Source: Planctomycetota bacterium
Lineage (GTDB): Bacteria > Planctomycetota > Phycisphaerae > Sedimentisphaerales > Anaerohalosphaeraceae
Assembly (NCBI GenBank): GCA_012519365.1
Contig: JAAYQH010000121.1
Span: forward strand, 1-6,042
Reading direction: 5' to 3'
Length of the DNA stretch: 6,042 nt
The notes under the pieces are model-generated. The model was given only the letters and a program-made list of their open reading frames with translations. It did not search any database and had not been told where the DNA came from. The position numbers and the translations under genes were made by a program. Of the stretch, positions 5,355-6,042 are shown one piece after another. Numbering within the stretch: position 1 is the first letter of the stretch; each line of letters begins with the position of its first letter.

Positions 5355-6042
5355 TTACTTTAAGACCACTTTGCCGGTGCCGGGGCTGATTTGCCCGATG
5401 CGATAGACAGCCTCCCCGCTGTGGGTTAATTTGTCTTGGATGGCATCGGCAAAATCCCTGGCCACAATCAGGACAAATCCAATACCCATATTAAACACGC
5501 GGTACATTTCCGACTTGCGAACCGGGCCCAGACGCCGGAGAAAATCAAAAATAGGCGGCTTGGGCCATGCTGACATTTGCAACACCGCATCGCAATCGCT
5601 CGGCAGCACCCGGGGAATATTGCCGACCAGCCCCCCCCCGGTGATATGGGCCATACCGTGGACAATCTTTTTGCGCTTGTAGCTGTTCAGCAAGGCCACG
5701 ATGGACCGAACATAAATCCGCGTCGGTGCCAACAGCACAGCGCCGAGCGTAGCGCCGTCAAACTCTTTAAAAGTTGAATGAAGATCCAGTTTTTCTTTTT
5801 TGAAACAGATATGCCGAACCAGCGTATAGCCATTGCTGTGAAGGCCGCTGGAGGCCAGTCCCAACACGACATCTCCGGGACGAACAGCCTTGCCGGTGAT
5901 CACCCGGTTTCGCTCCACCACCCCAACGGCAAAACCGGCCAGATCATATTCGCCCTCGGCGTAGATATCCGGCATTTCAGCCGTTTCACCGCCGATCAAG
6001 GCGCAATCCGCCATCCGACAGCCTGCCGCGACACTCTCGACC
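5355..6042 (-). CDS. purM: phosphoribosylformylglycinamidine cyclo-ligase (AIR synthetase), 5' end outside window
   Basis: PurM closes the imidazole ring of FGAM with ATP to give AIR, the fifth step of de novo purine synthesis, in the cytoplasm. The 228 visible residues are the C-terminal two thirds. They open in frame at the edge with VESVAAGCRMADCALIGGETAEMP, in which the highly conserved GGETAEMP motif is complete. The fragment then shows YDLAGFAVGVVE, LASSGLHSNGYTLVR, LLAPTRIYV, AHITGGGLVGNIPRVLP and EMYRVFNMGIGF, all in the order seen in E. coli PurM. The true start is beyond 6042; the internal ATG at 6014 is not the start. The GGG Gly codons of TGGGL form a nine-G run (plus-strand C at 5631-5639), which is prone to sequencing error, yet the frame is intact. 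The downstream membrane gene follows within 24 bp. Confidence 0.97.
   Translation of the reverse strand, partial: VESVAAGCRMADCALIGGETAEMPDIYAEGEYDLAGFAVGVVERNRVITGKAVRPGDVVLGLASSGLHSNGYTLVRHICFKKEKLDLHSTFKEFDGATLGAVLLAPTRIYVRSIVALLNSYKRKKIVHGMAHITGGGLVGNIPRVLPSDCDAVLQMSAWPKPPIFDFLRRLGPVRKSEMYRVFNMGIGFVLIVARDFADAIQDKLTHSGEAVYRIGQISPGTGKVVLK

Overview
The window is a 6 kb stretch of what looks like a bacterial chromosome. Every protein gene reads leftwards (minus strand). From right to left they are: the C-terminal two thirds of purM (AIR synthetase, cut by the right edge); an unrecognised polytopic membrane protein 24 bp behind it; a 417-bp gene-free stretch; a topoisomerase VI A subunit (Spo11/Top6A family) with a one-base frame break; a YggS/PLPBP-type pyridoxal-phosphate protein 10 bp behind it; an RsbU/SpoIIE-type PP2C phosphatase with an N-terminal degenerate receiver domain; a stand-alone response-regulator receiver; and, at the left edge, one end of an IS3-family insertion sequence with the first codons of its transposase.

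Organism (inference): Topo VI A beside bacterial-type purM, yggS, two-component and IS3 genes suggests a bacterium from a lineage that carries Topo VI, such as Planctomycetota (Phycisphaerae-like) or a neighbouring phylum. Some genes have clear Shine-Dalgarno sites (AGGAG before the membrane gene and top6A, AAGGGA before the receiver). yggS and the phosphatase have none that I can see. The sequence alone does not settle the taxon.

The gene-free stretch 3891-4307 is the most interesting part. It carries a near-consensus sigma70-type promoter on the PLUS strand (TTGACA, 17 bp, TATAGT, with an A/T-rich stretch upstream). About 100 bp later there is a stem-loop followed by seven T. No ORF there looks genuine, so I infer a free-standing small RNA of about 100 nt. 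It would have a UUCG-capped first hairpin and a terminator arm whose inner loop exposes seven C. A weaker minus-strand promoter lies just before top6A, and a small hairpin with a tandem AGGCGTTTT repeat lies between the two.

How the genes may work together: purM and the membrane gene look like one transcript. top6A and yggS look like a second, closely coupled pair. The receiver and the PP2C phosphatase are neighbours and probably belong to one partner-switching or stress-type signalling module; the phosphatase's own receiver-like domain has lost its phosphorylation residues. None of the genes in the window obviously explains the small RNA. The remaining intergenic gaps are 1934-2054 (a perfect 7-bp hairpin right after the yggS stop), 566-739 (no strong terminator; a weak promoter before the receiver) and 120-169 (A/T-rich flank of the insertion sequence).
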